From Lachnospiraceae bacterium (GTDB lineage Bacteria; Bacillota; Clostridia; Lachnospirales; Lachnospiraceae): a stretch of DNA of 21,026 nucleotides. The notes below the pieces were generated by a model. It saw only the letters and a program-made list of their open reading frames with translations. It was not told the DNA's origin and ran no database searches. The stretch is taken from the NCBI GenBank assembly GCA_021204285.1, contig JAJPZP010000089.1, forward strand, positions 1 through 21,026. The letters run 5' to 3'. The position numbers were made by a program, and so were the translations under genes. Positions 1-7,417 of this stretch are shown one piece after another (within the stretch, counting starts at the first letter, position 1; each line of letters opens with the position of its first letter).

Positions 1-9
1 CAATGATAC

Positions 10-25
10 ACTACACTAGTGTAGT
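10..25. promoter_or_regulatory. 16-bp perfect palindrome, probable operator of the dehydrogenase gene
   Basis: ACTACACTAGTGTAGT is a perfect dyad, ending five bases before the AAGGAG ribosome binding site of the following dehydrogenase. The position suggests repressor control of that gene. The half-sites ACTACA/TGTAGT resemble those of BlaI/MecI-type operators, but the spacer is four bases here rather than two, so a TetR or MarR-type protein is equally possible. No regulator gene is visible in the window. Confidence 0.5.
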
Positions 26-41
26 AAAAAGGAGAAAGATT

Positions 42-830
42 ATGATTGATTTAAAAATGACTGGTAAGGTTGCGTTGGTTTCTGGCGCCACCGGTGGCAT
101 AGGCCGTGAGCTGTGCAAAATGTTGAAGAGAGAAGGCTGCAAGATCGGTTTTATCGCCCGTAATCAGGAAAAGGCGGACGCGCTGATTCGCGAGCTCGAC
201 ATGGGAGACGACCTGTACTGCTATATTGGTCAGATCTATAATGAGGAGGATGTGAAAGCATTCACCGAGGGCGCTTACGCTCACTTTGGAAAACTCGATA
301 TGTTGTTCCCGAATGCCGGATATGAGGGAAAATGGGAATACGTGAACAACTTTACCAAAAAGAATTTTGAAAAAGTATTCGGCACCAATGTGTTGGGCGT
401 TATGTATATGATTAAATACGGCGCGGACTATCTCGTTGCACAGGGGAAGGGATCCATTGTTGTTACTTCCTCAGATGGCGCGCTTCTTGGCAGTGCCGGT
501 ATGGGTGTGTACTGTGCGTCCAAGCATGCGGTGCAGGCAATTGTCAAGACGGCTGCCGCAGAGCTGGGACCCAAGGGCGTTAATGTCAACAGCGTCAATC
601 CGGGCGGTGTAGATACGACGATGATACGCAACATCGAGGATAATGCGCTTGGTGACAGCATGAGCCGTGAGGAGAAGAGCGCTGCATTTACCTCAGCTTA
701 CTTTGACAAACGCTACGCGACTGCAGAGGAATGCGCGAATATGTTGCTTTTCCTGGCTTCCGACTGGGCGTCCCATATGTTTGGGGAGCGCGTTTCCATC
801 GACGGTGGAGAGTGTGTCCTTCGTCCGTGA
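42..830 (+). CDS. Short-chain dehydrogenase/reductase (classical SDR)
   Basis: This 262-residue protein is a cytosolic NAD(P)-dependent oxidoreductase of the classical SDR family, at the family's usual length. The Rossmann glycine motif SGATGGIG is at residues 14-21, an NAG motif follows the fourth strand, and the catalytic set is Ser144, Tyr157 and Lys161 (YCASK). The C-terminal segment contains the usual IDGG signature. An Ala-Arg-Asn after the second strand hints at NADP(H), which is inference. The ATG at 42 is chosen because AAGGAG lies a few bases upstream; an in-frame ATG at 3 lacks such a site and would extend across the palindrome at 10-25. The substrate cannot be told from sequence; hydroxysteroids, sugars and secondary alcohols are all possible. 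It appears monocistronic, ending before a strong hairpin at 937. Confidence 0.9.
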   Translation: MIDLKMTGKVALVSGATGGIGRELCKMLKREGCKIGFIARNQEKADALIRELDMGDDLYCYIGQIYNEEDVKAFTEGAYAHFGKLDMLFPNAGYEGKWEYVNNFTKKNFEKVFGTNVLGVMYMIKYGADYLVAQGKGSIVVTSSDGALLGSAGMGVYCASKHAVQAIVKTAAAELGPKGVNVNSVNPGGVDTTMIRNIEDNALGDSMSREEKSAAFTSAYFDKRYATAEECANMLLFLASDWASHMFGERVSIDGGECVLRP

Positions 831-831
831 T

Positions 832-909
832 CAGAGGAATGTGAGTAGATCTTTCCACATTATGGGCTCTGGTATTCGTCTTGACGGCGGCATGGATGCC
901 CTCTGCTAA
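832..909 (+). pseudogene. Relic of the C-terminal end of a second SDR dehydrogenase
   Basis: In a different frame from the preceding dehydrogenase, the bases just after its stop encode ...FHIMGSGIRLDGGMDALC followed by TAA. GSGIRLDGGM matches the C-terminal G-x-x-I-x-x-DGG signature of SDR enzymes, which the intact upstream protein already carries (GERVSIDGG). There is no start codon, ribosome binding site or Rossmann portion, so it looks like the last 15-25 codons of a lost tandem paralogue or the scar of a recombination. The N-terminal limit is uncertain. Confidence 0.55.
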
Positions 910-936
910 AGGAAACAACAGACCTTCATAGAAGAG

Positions 937-973
937 AAATCGCCCGGCGCGTCTGACGCGTCCGGGCGATTTT
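937..973. terminator. Strong hairpin terminator between convergent genes
   Basis: AAATCGCCCGG (937-947) pairs with CCGGGCGATTT (962-972), and inside it CGCGT pairs with ACGCG around a CTG loop, with a single bulged T. The stem is very GC-rich and is followed by a short T-run. On the minus strand it reads into TTTCTCTTC, so it may serve both the dehydrogenase and the convergent TrhA-type gene. Confidence 0.75.
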
Positions 974-1091
974 CCTGTGTACCAGTGGGCGGTGAATCAG
1001 ATTGCCACATCTGTGCCTGCAGCCTTTTGCCTGTGTTATCAGGGAGCCGGACAAGCGGAAGGGGCGAGTGATTCTGAGTACGTTGAGCTGG

Positions 1092-1748
1092 TTACATCAG
1101 TGCGATATAAAACATTACGACATAGTGGCACAGGCTTCCGCCCATGACAAACAGGTGAAAGATCTCATGTGAGCCGAAGAACTGATGCCGCGCGTTGAAG
1201 AGCGGAAGCTTCAGTGCGTAGATGATGCCACCGATGGTGTAAATAATGCCCCCGGCGAGCAGCCACCAGAATGCGGCGGCGGGCAGTGTCTGTACGAGCG
1301 GCACCAGTGCCAGCACGCAGAGCCAGCCCATCGCGATGTAGAGAAGCGAAGAAAACCACTTCGGGCAGGTAATCCAGAAGGCCTTGATCACCATGCCGGC
1401 GATCGCAATGCTCCAGACAAGCGTCAGGAGCGGGATGCCGATGGTGTCGCGCAGGGCGATCAGGCAGATCGGCGTGTAGCTGCCCGCGATCAGGATGAAG
1501 ATCATCATGTGGTCGATCTTGCGCAGAATGCGGTTTACCGTTTCTGAGATATCGAAGGTATGGTAGGTCGTGCTGGCTCCATAGAGAAGAACCATGCTGC
1601 AGGCGAAAACAGCCAGGGCAGGTACCGCGCCGGAAGCACCGTAGCGGGAAGCTGTGAGCAGGAGCGGAATTGCTGCAAATGCAGCCAGGATCAGGCCGAT
1701 GAAATGGGTGAGCGCGCTGCCGGGGTCTTTTACGGAATGTGTCATCAT
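1092..1748 (-). CDS. trhA: Hemolysin III / TrhA family (PAQR-like) membrane protein
   Basis: This 218-residue protein has about seven hydrophobic spans and the conserved polar residues of the hemolysin III branch of the PAQR superfamily. Ser59-x3-His63 lies in the second span, Asp79-His80 at the start of the third, and His194-x3-His198 in the last loop; together these make the presumed zinc site. Bacterial members are linked to membrane-lipid and fluidity homeostasis, and the old haemolysin name is misleading. Two adjacent ATG codons follow a perfect AAAGGAGG; the second, at 1745, has the better spacing of seven bases. It is a single gene with its own promoter at 1813-1840 and a convergent terminator at 937-973. 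Confidence 0.88.
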   Translation of the reverse strand: MMTHSVKDPGSALTHFIGLILAAFAAIPLLLTASRYGASGAVPALAVFACSMVLLYGASTTYHTFDISETVNRILRKIDHMMIFILIAGSYTPICLIALRDTIGIPLLTLVWSIAIAGMVIKAFWITCPKWFSSLLYIAMGWLCVLALVPLVQTLPAAAFWWLLAGGIIYTIGGIIYALKLPLFNARHQFFGSHEIFHLFVMGGSLCHYVVMFYIALM

Positions 1749-1812
1749 ATCTCCTCCTTTAAAATTAAAACTATATAATGTAGTATTAAAAACTATTTCT
1801 TGATTTATTCAC

Positions 1813-1840
1813 ATTATACATCATCGATGGAAAAATGCAA
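1813..1840 (-). promoter_or_regulatory. Probable sigma-A promoter for the TrhA-type gene
   Basis: On the minus strand TTGCAT (1840-1835) is followed after 16 bases by a perfect TATAAT (1818-1813). The predicted transcript has an AT-rich leader of roughly 55-60 bases before the AAAGGAGG site. The -35 box is weak. Confidence 0.5.
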
Positions 1841-1866
1841 GAGGAAAATGAGATTCCGGAAGATAA

Positions 1867-1893
1867 GAAAAGGCGGCTCACTTATGAGCCGCC
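1867..1893 (-). terminator. Intrinsic terminator of the NlpC/P60 gene
   Basis: GGCGGCTCA (1872-1880) and TGAGCCGCC (1885-1893) form a perfect nine-pair stem with a four-base loop. On the minus strand it is followed by TTTT (1871-1868). It lies about 18 bases after the stop of the wall hydrolase gene. Confidence 0.85.
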
Positions 1894-1910
1894 CTGCATG
1901 TTTATGTAGC

Positions 1911-3005
1911 TTAGAAGATTCTCCGTACTGCAAGAATTGTCTTGTAGTTGACCGGCGAAGTGTACTTGATACCAGTCGAAGAGGTGCTTGCATGTACGAT
2001 CGTGTTGTTGCCGACATAGATTGCGACATGACCGCTGTAGCAGACAATGTCTCCAGGTTGAATATCGCTCAGGCTGACGCCGTATCCGACGCTGCGCATC
2101 GCGCTGGAGCTGTGCAGAAGGCTGATGCCGAAGTGTGCGTAGACGCTCATGACAAAGCCGGAACAATCGGTGCCGTTTGTCAGGCTTGTGCCACCGTACA
2201 CATAAGGATTACCGACGAACTGGCAGGCGTAGCTGACAACCGCATTTCCGGAGGAGCTGCCGCTTCCGGAGCCGATCACCACGTCAGAAGAACTGGAGCT
2301 GCTGGAGGTCGCTGCCGCGGCTGCCGCCTGTGCAGCTTTCCTGGCGGCCTCTTCCTTGGCAAGACGGGCTTCCTCTTCCTCCTTGGATTCCGCATAGACA
2401 TATTCTGTACTCAGTGACACATATTCCTTGGAGACCCAGCCGTCGCCCTCCTCGATGGAGACCTGAACGAAATCATCCGTCTCATCAGTGACGACCAGCT
2501 CTTCGCCCTCGGGAATCAGTCCGAGAATGGAGGACTCTGTCGTGGCCTCCGTGCGAACCCGAAGTGTCTCTGTGGTGACGGTTGCCATCCTGGTACCGAC
2601 TTCCTCCGCGAGTGTTTCCGCCTCTGTACCGATCACGACATATTCCGCGCTCACATAACCGGTCACATTTCCGGAAGTGATCTGATACCAGCCGTCTTCA
2701 TAACTTTCTACGGTACCGACAGAATTATCATAGAGCTTGCCGACGATATCGTAATCCTGGCTGGGACCGCTGCGTACATTGACATAATCATCGACCTGCG
2801 CAATACAGAGTCCGGTATAGGTCGTCGTGACTGCGATGTTGAGGGCTTCCTCTATATCTTCTTCAGTGGCATTGCTCGCGAGGCTGATGGAGGAGGCGAT
2901 GCCGCCGTCCAGACTCAGACTCAGCTCACCGGCCTGCGCTGTCGCCGGATTGATGAAGAACAATCCAGCCGCTGTCAAAAGCATGAGTACTGCTTTTTTT
3001 CTCAT
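1911..3005 (-). CDS. Secreted peptidoglycan hydrolase with two SH3b domains and an NlpC/P60 domain
   Basis: This 364-residue protein is exported and probably cleaves peptide stems of peptidoglycan as a DL-endopeptidase. A signal peptide covers residues 1 to about 26, with likely cleavage after AQA. Two bacterial SH3 domains follow at about 66-126 (VNVRSGPS) and 140-200 (LRVRTEAT); these usually bind wall. Next comes a charged, Ala- and Ser-rich linker at about 205-252 with seven consecutive serines. The C-terminal NlpC/P60 domain, about 253-364, has catalytic Cys281 in GTDCSGF, His326 in GHVAIYVG and His338 in IVHAS, so it should be active. The start has an AGGAGG site. It is a single gene with a perfect promoter upstream and its own terminator. 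The nearby two-component systems could control it, but that is inference. Confidence 0.93.
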   Translation of the reverse strand: MRKKAVLMLLTAAGLFFINPATAQAGELSLSLDGGIASSISLASNATEEDIEEALNIAVTTTYTGLCIAQVDDYVNVRSGPSQDYDIVGKLYDNSVGTVESYEDGWYQITSGNVTGYVSAEYVVIGTEAETLAEEVGTRMATVTTETLRVRTEATTESSILGLIPEGEELVVTDETDDFVQVSIEEGDGWVSKEYVSLSTEYVYAESKEEEEARLAKEEAARKAAQAAAAAATSSSSSSSDVVIGSGSGSSSGNAVVSYACQFVGNPYVYGGTSLTNGTDCSGFVMSVYAHFGISLLHSSSAMRSVGYGVSLSDIQPGDIVCYSGHVAIYVGNNTIVHASTSSTGIKYTSPVNYKTILAVRRIF

Positions 3006-3026
3006 AGGTGCCTCCTGAAATAATCT

Positions 3027-3062
3027 TTACGAATTTGTACAAAATATTACGAATTTGTTACA
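3027..3062 (-). repeat. Direct repeat in the leader of the wall hydrolase gene, possible operator
   Basis: TTACGAATTTGT occurs at 3027-3038 and again at 3047-3058, exactly 20 bases (two helical turns) apart. On the minus strand the distal copy reads TGTAAC-AAATT-CGTAAT, one base from the WalR-type pattern TGTWAH-N5-TGTWAH. The repeats lie between promoter and start codon, a position that suits repression better than activation. Confidence 0.45.
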
Positions 3063-3074
3063 ACTTATGTAAAG

Positions 3075-3103
3075 ATTATAACAAGGCATAGGGCCTTTGT
3101 CAA
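3075..3103 (-). promoter_or_regulatory. Perfect consensus sigma-A promoter of the NlpC/P60 gene
   Basis: On the minus strand TTGACA (3103-3098) and TATAAT (3080-3075) are separated by exactly 17 bases (3097-3081). Every position matches the housekeeping consensus, so basal transcription should be strong unless checked by the repeats downstream. The leader is about 60 bases. Confidence 0.85.
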
Positions 3104-3185
3104 GGAAGAACACACATTCTTCATAAAAACAAAAAAGGAAATTTCTGCATATACATAAGCAGAGAAAGAGAATGGAGTCAGTCTC

Positions 3186-3644
3186 ATGAAAGATATGGGA
3201 GAATGGAATCCTTACTATATGAATTTTCCCGGCGGCTTCTGCTCCGGGTCGCGCCTGTTTCCATGGCTTTATCCATATGGAAGATTTCCCGATTATCGGA
3301 ATCTGTGGAATTGTCCGGAACGCATGGAGGACGAGGCGGACGCGAAGCGTATACGGGAACTTTATCCGGTTATGGCCAGAAGGCTTGCACCTTATGTGGA
3401 AGAGGTCTGCGATGAGATGGAATATCCCGGCAGCATGATGTATGACGAGTATCCCGACCGGCTTTCCTTGCTGCGTAAGTGCCGGGAAGCCTGGGAGCGT
3501 GCGAAGGAAACGGAAGGCCTGGAAAACGGGGAGAAGGACTGGGAAGAATTGCGTGATCTGACCAGCGTTCTTCTGCTGCAGGAGATGCTGCGCCGTCGGA
3601 AGAGAAACCGGGAAAAAGGCATTGACACGTTTTCCGCACGATAG
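3186..3644 (+). CDS. Conserved-looking acidic protein of unknown function
   Basis: I do not recognise a characterised family for this 152-residue protein. It has no signal peptide and no membrane span. The first 40 residues are rich in Tyr, Pro, Phe and Gly (for example WNPYYMNFPGGF). The middle contains an acidic helix and the segment EEVCDEMEYPGSMMYDEYPDR. The C-terminus has a Leu-rich stretch (DLTSVLLLQEML) followed by a basic tail RRRKRNR. This layout resembles small Clostridia proteins often found near sporulation or envelope genes, but that is only an impression. The ATG at 3186 is preceded by GGAG. It is divergent from the wall hydrolase and is followed by a hairpin terminator at 3672. 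The promoter for the next gene overlaps its last codons. Confidence 0.75.
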   Translation: MKDMGEWNPYYMNFPGGFCSGSRLFPWLYPYGRFPDYRNLWNCPERMEDEADAKRIRELYPVMARRLAPYVEEVCDEMEYPGSMMYDEYPDRLSLLRKCREAWERAKETEGLENGEKDWEELRDLTSVLLLQEMLRRRKRNREKGIDTFSAR

Positions 3645-3650
3645 TAAACT
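3622..3650 (+). promoter_or_regulatory. Probable promoter at the end of the upstream gene
   Basis: TTGACA (3622-3627) matches the -35 consensus and TAAACT (3645-3650) is a four-of-six -10 box, with a 17-base spacer. It overlaps the last codons of the 152-residue protein. Transcripts from it would start near 3657 and run straight into the hairpin at 3672-3710. Confidence 0.5.
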
Positions 3651-3671
3651 ACAAGGAGAATCATTGCAGAG

Positions 3672-3710
3672 AAAAGCCGATTGTTTTCAGCAGAGAACAG
3701 TTGGCTTTTT
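3672..3710 (+). terminator. Hairpin with T-run, terminator or attenuator before the large membrane protein
   Basis: The arm 3672-3688 pairs with 3693-3709 around an AGCA loop. This gives about 17 pairs including a few G-U pairs, beginning AAAAGCC and ending GGCTTTTT. The five-T tail at 3706-3710 makes it a plausible intrinsic terminator for the 152-residue gene. It lies between a promoter (3622-3650) and the next gene, so it could also act as an attenuator. Confidence 0.65.
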
Positions 3711-3729
3711 AAGAATCACGGGGACAGGC

Positions 3730-6228
3730 ATGAAGAGAAAGATTATTCAGTATATTACGATCCTGCTCGCCTTTCTGGTGGGGGCAGCGTTTATGAGTTA
3801 CACAACGTACATGGGAAACCGGGACATGACGGGGACGATGGCTTCCGCCACGCTGCCGGTCGCCTATGCGGAGATAAACGGTCAGCTGTGTAATGAGATG
3901 CACGGTTATGTGGAAGAGATGGACGGGGCTTATATGAAAGATTCGGTCATCGGCATCTCGGAGGACCATCTGCTCAGCCTTGCGATTGAGAAATACAACG
4001 CGCAGATACAGGACATTTCCTATGAGATACGCTCGCTGGACATGGAGCGCCTGATCCAGAACGGGGAGGAGTTTGAGACGGAGGATGATGGGCAGTATGT
4101 TCGTTTTTCAGTAGAGCTGCGGGATCTGCTCGATGAGGGCGAACCGTATCTGCTGATCCTGATCGTGCAGACAGACACGCAGGAAGAGGTATATTATTAT
4201 TCCCTCCTGACCTATCTGGGCGAGAATTACATGCAGGAATGCCTGAATTTTGCGCTGGAATTCCATGAAGTCACAGTGCAGAAGGATACGGATAATAACT
4301 ATCTGAACTACCTGGAACCGAACGGAACGATGTCGGGCGACAGTCTTGGTTATGTCAATATCCATTCGCGCTCCGGTCCGATCACCTGGGGAGATGTGAA
4401 TATCCGTCAGACGACGGAGATGCAGATTACCTGGACGGAGGTTGGCACAAGCGTCTGTTCTGTTGTGATGAATTATCAGGTGGAGAATACGGATACGGGT
4501 GAGGTCTATCAGGTGCGTGAAGCGATCCGGATACGTTATACTTCCTCGCGTATGTATCTGCTTGCATATGAGAGAACGGCAGACACGATATTTGAGGTGG
4601 GGACACAGCTGGTAAAGGATTCGCAGATTGCCTTTGGCATTCAGAGCGGCGAGCTGAATTATCTGAAAAATGAGGAAGAGAATGTCGTTGCTTTCGTGCA
4701 GCAGGGACAGCTCTGGGTCTATGACTTTGGACAGAACCGCCTGAGTCTGGTGTATGGTTTTGCCGATGGGGAAGATGAGAGAGGACTTTATGACGCCCAT
4801 GATTTCCGGATCCTGAGCGTGGACGAGTCCGGGAGTATGGATTTTCTTGTCTATGGCTATATGAATCGTGGGAATTATGAGGGACGCTGCGGGATTCTGC
4901 TGTGTCATTATGACGCGCTGTTGAATACAGTCGAGGAACAGTTCTTCCTCGGGTCGGACCGGCCTTATGAGACGCTGAAGGAGGAGATCGGGCAGATTGC
5001 CATGGTGAGCCCGGATGAAATTGCCTGGATTTCTTATAGGGAAATGATTTTGCAGATCGATCTTACGGATCTCTCTCTGGAAATTCTGGCGGAGAATGCT
5101 TCCGAGAGCAGTATCCGGGTCTCGGACGACGGAACGCTGGCAGCCTGGACGAATAAAGAGGAGACGGAGATCTGTCTTCTTAATATGTCCTCCGGAAGTA
5201 CCAGCCGGATACAGGCAGACGATGGTGAGAAACTGCGGGCACTCGGCTTTATGGAGGAGGATTTTATCTATGGTACGGCGCGGGAGAGTGACATTTGTTA
5301 TGATGAGGCGGAGCAGGAAACCTTTCCGATGTACCGGGTGATCATCCGTGCGCAGGATGGCAGTGAGATGCGGGAGTTTGACTATTCTTCCATGGGGAAA
5401 TATGTGACAGAGATCTCGATTGTGGAGAACCGGATTGATTTAAGCTGTGTGGAGAAGGATGAGGAGGGCAGTTATGAGGAAGCGCTCCCGGAGCCGATCA
5501 CCTATACGATGGAGACGACGGAGGATGCGCTGAGTCTCGAGACGGTCTATGACGATGTGAAGCGAAATGAATATTATCTGAGTTATACGGGCACGATAAA
5601 ATCGGGCTCCATGAAGCAGCCTACCGTAAAGTTGGTGCTTTATGAGGACAGCAGGGAGATTGTGCCCGGGACGGAGGGGACGGATCTCTATCTGGCCTAC
5701 GGTTTTGACGGGAAAGCGCTTGGTTATGAAACGCTGGCGGAGGCGGTTATATCCGCTTATGACAGCATGGGTTCTGTCTGGCAGGGTGAGAGCCGGTTCT
5801 GGAAACGTGGTACGATGCAGACGCGGGTCACACTTTCCGGCTTCGATGAAGAGGAGGAGATCGCAGGGGATACGGCTCTGGAGAAATGCCTGCAGCGCTT
5901 GCTGAAGGAGGAGCAGAATTATACAGATGTCAGCGCCTGCCGTGCCGCTGGTATGTCGGTGAGCGGGATCTGTGAGCAGGAGCTGGGAGAGCGCGCGTGT
6001 ATCCTGCCGGGCTGCACACTCGAGATGGCGCTGTGGTATGTAGATCAGGGTGTGCCAGTACTCGTCATCACGGGGGAAGAGGATGCGCTGCTGATCGTGG
6101 GCTATGACTCGAGTAACATTGTCTGCTGGGATCCGGATTCGACGGAACTGCAGACAATGGGGCGCACGGACAGCGCGACAGAATTTGAAGAGGCGGGGAA
6201 TCTGTTCTTTACTTATATATATGAGTGA
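3730..6228 (+). CDS. Membrane-anchored extracytoplasmic protein with a degenerate C39-peptidase-like C-terminus
   Basis: This 832-residue protein has a basic N-terminus (MKRK) and one membrane span at about 5-27, so the rest should lie outside the cytoplasm. A long beta-rich middle, roughly 230-600, contains repeated short strands and acidic turns (LWVYDFGQNRLSLVYGF, LAAWTNKEETEICLLN) that suggest a beta-propeller. The final 140 residues resemble a C39-like cysteine-peptidase fold: GVPVLV, then DALLIVGYD, then a WDP strand, and a closing GNLFFTY. Asp785 occupies the position where the active enzymes have His, and I see no clear QxxxxxC motif, so it is probably a non-catalytic binding domain. 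The ATG at 3730 gives a classic membrane anchor but has a poor ribosome binding site. A TTG at 3664 behind AAGGAG would add 22 residues. Twenty bases separate its stop from the next gene's start, so the two are probably cotranscribed. Confidence 0.75.
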   Translation: MKRKIIQYITILLAFLVGAAFMSYTTYMGNRDMTGTMASATLPVAYAEINGQLCNEMHGYVEEMDGAYMKDSVIGISEDHLLSLAIEKYNAQIQDISYEIRSLDMERLIQNGEEFETEDDGQYVRFSVELRDLLDEGEPYLLILIVQTDTQEEVYYYSLLTYLGENYMQECLNFALEFHEVTVQKDTDNNYLNYLEPNGTMSGDSLGYVNIHSRSGPITWGDVNIRQTTEMQITWTEVGTSVCSVVMNYQVENTDTGEVYQVREAIRIRYTSSRMYLLAYERTADTIFEVGTQLVKDSQIAFGIQSGELNYLKNEEENVVAFVQQGQLWVYDFGQNRLSLVYGFADGEDERGLYDAHDFRILSVDESGSMDFLVYGYMNRGNYEGRCGILLCHYDALLNTVEEQFFLGSDRPYETLKEEIGQIAMVSPDEIAWISYREMILQIDLTDLSLEILAENASESSIRVSDDGTLAAWTNKEETEICLLNMSSGSTSRIQADDGEKLRALGFMEEDFIYGTARESDICYDEAEQETFPMYRVIIRAQDGSEMREFDYSSMGKYVTEISIVENRIDLSCVEKDEEGSYEEALPEPITYTMETTEDALSLETVYDDVKRNEYYLSYTGTIKSGSMKQPTVKLVLYEDSREIVPGTEGTDLYLAYGFDGKALGYETLAEAVISAYDSMGSVWQGESRFWKRGTMQTRVTLSGFDEEEEIAGDTALEKCLQRLLKEEQNYTDVSACRAAGMSVSGICEQELGERACILPGCTLEMALWYVDQGVPVLVITGEEDALLIVGYDSSNIVCWDPDSTELQTMGRTDSATEFEEAGNLFFTYIYE

Positions 6229-6247
6229 TGTATGGAGGAAGAGAGCA

Positions 6248-7363
6248 ATGGATGGGAGAATTCAGACACTGGCCGATGGACTGGTAAATTATTCCTGCCG
6301 GGTGGGGCAGGGAGATAAGGTGTATATCCATTATACAGGGGCGTCCACGCGGGCGCTCGCAAAGGAGCTGGTGCATGCGGTGTACCGCGCGGGCGGTCTG
6401 CCTTTTGTACATTATACGGATCCGCAGCTCCAGCGCGCGCAGATTCTGGAATGCACACGGGAGCAGATGGAACTGATGGCCGAAGTCGACAGTCTTGAAA
6501 TGTCGCAGATGGACTGTTATATCGGTGTGCGCGGCAGTGATAATATTTCCGAGCTGTCGGATGTGCCCGCGGAGCGTCTGGCTCTCTATGAAAAGTATTA
6601 TGCGACGCCTGTACATCATGGCATCCGTGTGCCGAAGACCCGCTGGGTCGTGCTTCGCTATCCGAATGACGCGATGGCGCAGCTCTCCGGTATGAGCACG
6701 GAGGCATTCGAGGATTTTTATTTCCGGGTGTGTTGCCTTGACTACAGCCGGATGGCGCGGGCGATGGAAGCGCTTGTGAAAAAGATGGAGGAGACAGATC
6801 AGGTGCGAATTCTTGCGCCCGGAACGGATCTGACTTTTTCAATCAAAGGGATTCCCGCGGTACCCTGCTGTGGGTTGCGCAATATCCCGGATAGCGAGGT
6901 CTATACGGCGCCGGTTCGCGATTCGGTGAACGGGACGATTCGTTACAACGCGCCCTCCGTTTATCAGGGCTTTACCTTTGAGAATATCTGCCTGACTTTT
7001 GAGAATGGAAAAATTGTGAAGGCGGAGGCGAACGATACGGATCGTGTGAACGAGGTTTTTGACACGGACGAGGGCGCGCGCTATATCGGCGAATTTGCCC
7101 TGGGAGTCAATCCTTTGATTCTGCAGCCGATGAAGGACATCCTGTTTGACGAGAAGATCACCGGTTCGCTTCATTTCACGCCGGGGAACTGCTACGATGC
7201 GGCACCGAACGGAAATCATTCTTCCATTCACTGGGATCTTGTGCAGATCCAGCGTCCGGAGTATGGCGGAGGGGAGATCTGGTTTGACGATGAGCTGATC
7301 AGGAAGGAAGGACGCTTTGTCGCGGAGGAACTGGCCTGTCTGAATCCGGAAGCGCTGTTGTGA
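6248..7363 (+). CDS. M29-family metallo-aminopeptidase (AmpS/thermophilic aminopeptidase type)
   Basis: This 371-residue cytosolic protein matches the M29 aminopeptidases, which remove N-terminal residues using two metal ions. Expected ligands are visible: Glu217 in PDSEVYTAP, Glu282 in YIGEFALG, His309 in GSLHFTPG, and His328 with Asp330 in the HWD triplet. Tyr316 sits seven residues after His309, as expected for the catalytic tyrosine. It is a little shorter than the roughly 400 residues typical of characterised members, and the stretch between His309 and the HWD motif appears compact. GGAGG at 6234-6238 supports the ATG at 6248; in-frame starts farther upstream overlap the preceding gene. 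It probably forms an operon with that gene, providing peptide turnover. There is no clear terminator after it. Confidence 0.88.
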   Translation: MDGRIQTLADGLVNYSCRVGQGDKVYIHYTGASTRALAKELVHAVYRAGGLPFVHYTDPQLQRAQILECTREQMELMAEVDSLEMSQMDCYIGVRGSDNISELSDVPAERLALYEKYYATPVHHGIRVPKTRWVVLRYPNDAMAQLSGMSTEAFEDFYFRVCCLDYSRMARAMEALVKKMEETDQVRILAPGTDLTFSIKGIPAVPCCGLRNIPDSEVYTAPVRDSVNGTIRYNAPSVYQGFTFENICLTFENGKIVKAEANDTDRVNEVFDTDEGARYIGEFALGVNPLILQPMKDILFDEKITGSLHFTPGNCYDAAPNGNHSSIHWDLVQIQRPEYGGGEIWFDDELIRKEGRFVAEELACLNPEALL

Positions 7364-7371
7364 CGGTAAAC

Positions 7372-7409
7372 TTAAGAGAATCTTAATTATTTCACTCCTG
7401 CTATCTTAA
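7372..7409 (+). promoter_or_regulatory. TTAAGA/TCTTAA repeats, candidate regulator-binding sites
   Basis: TTAAGA-GAA-TCTTAA (7372-7386) is a palindrome with a three-base centre, and a third TCTTAA lies at 7404-7409. The array ends just upstream of an extended -10 element at 7418-7426. The layout fits an OmpR-family regulator activating its own promoter, which lacks a good -35 box. Confidence 0.5.
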
Positions 7410-7417
7410 AAAAGGCA

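Noticed and set aside
2281..2400. Possible short repeat array in the Ser/Ala-rich segment of the wall hydrolase
   Set aside because: It encodes the low-complexity linker between SH3b and NlpC/P60 domains; there are no regular spacers as in CRISPR.
1800..2417. 205-codon plus-strand open frame overlapping the wall hydrolase
   Set aside because: It crosses the hydrolase terminator and is antisense to the NlpC/P60 catalytic region; the product shows no domain.
4108..4908. 266-codon minus-strand open frame opposite the large membrane protein
   Set aside because: Ile/His-rich product without a recognisable domain or ribosome site; it is antisense to a much longer coherent frame.
6104..6247. Upstream in-frame extension of the M29 aminopeptidase
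   Set aside because: It overlaps the end of the preceding gene in another frame, and the GGAGG site fits only the ATG at 6248.
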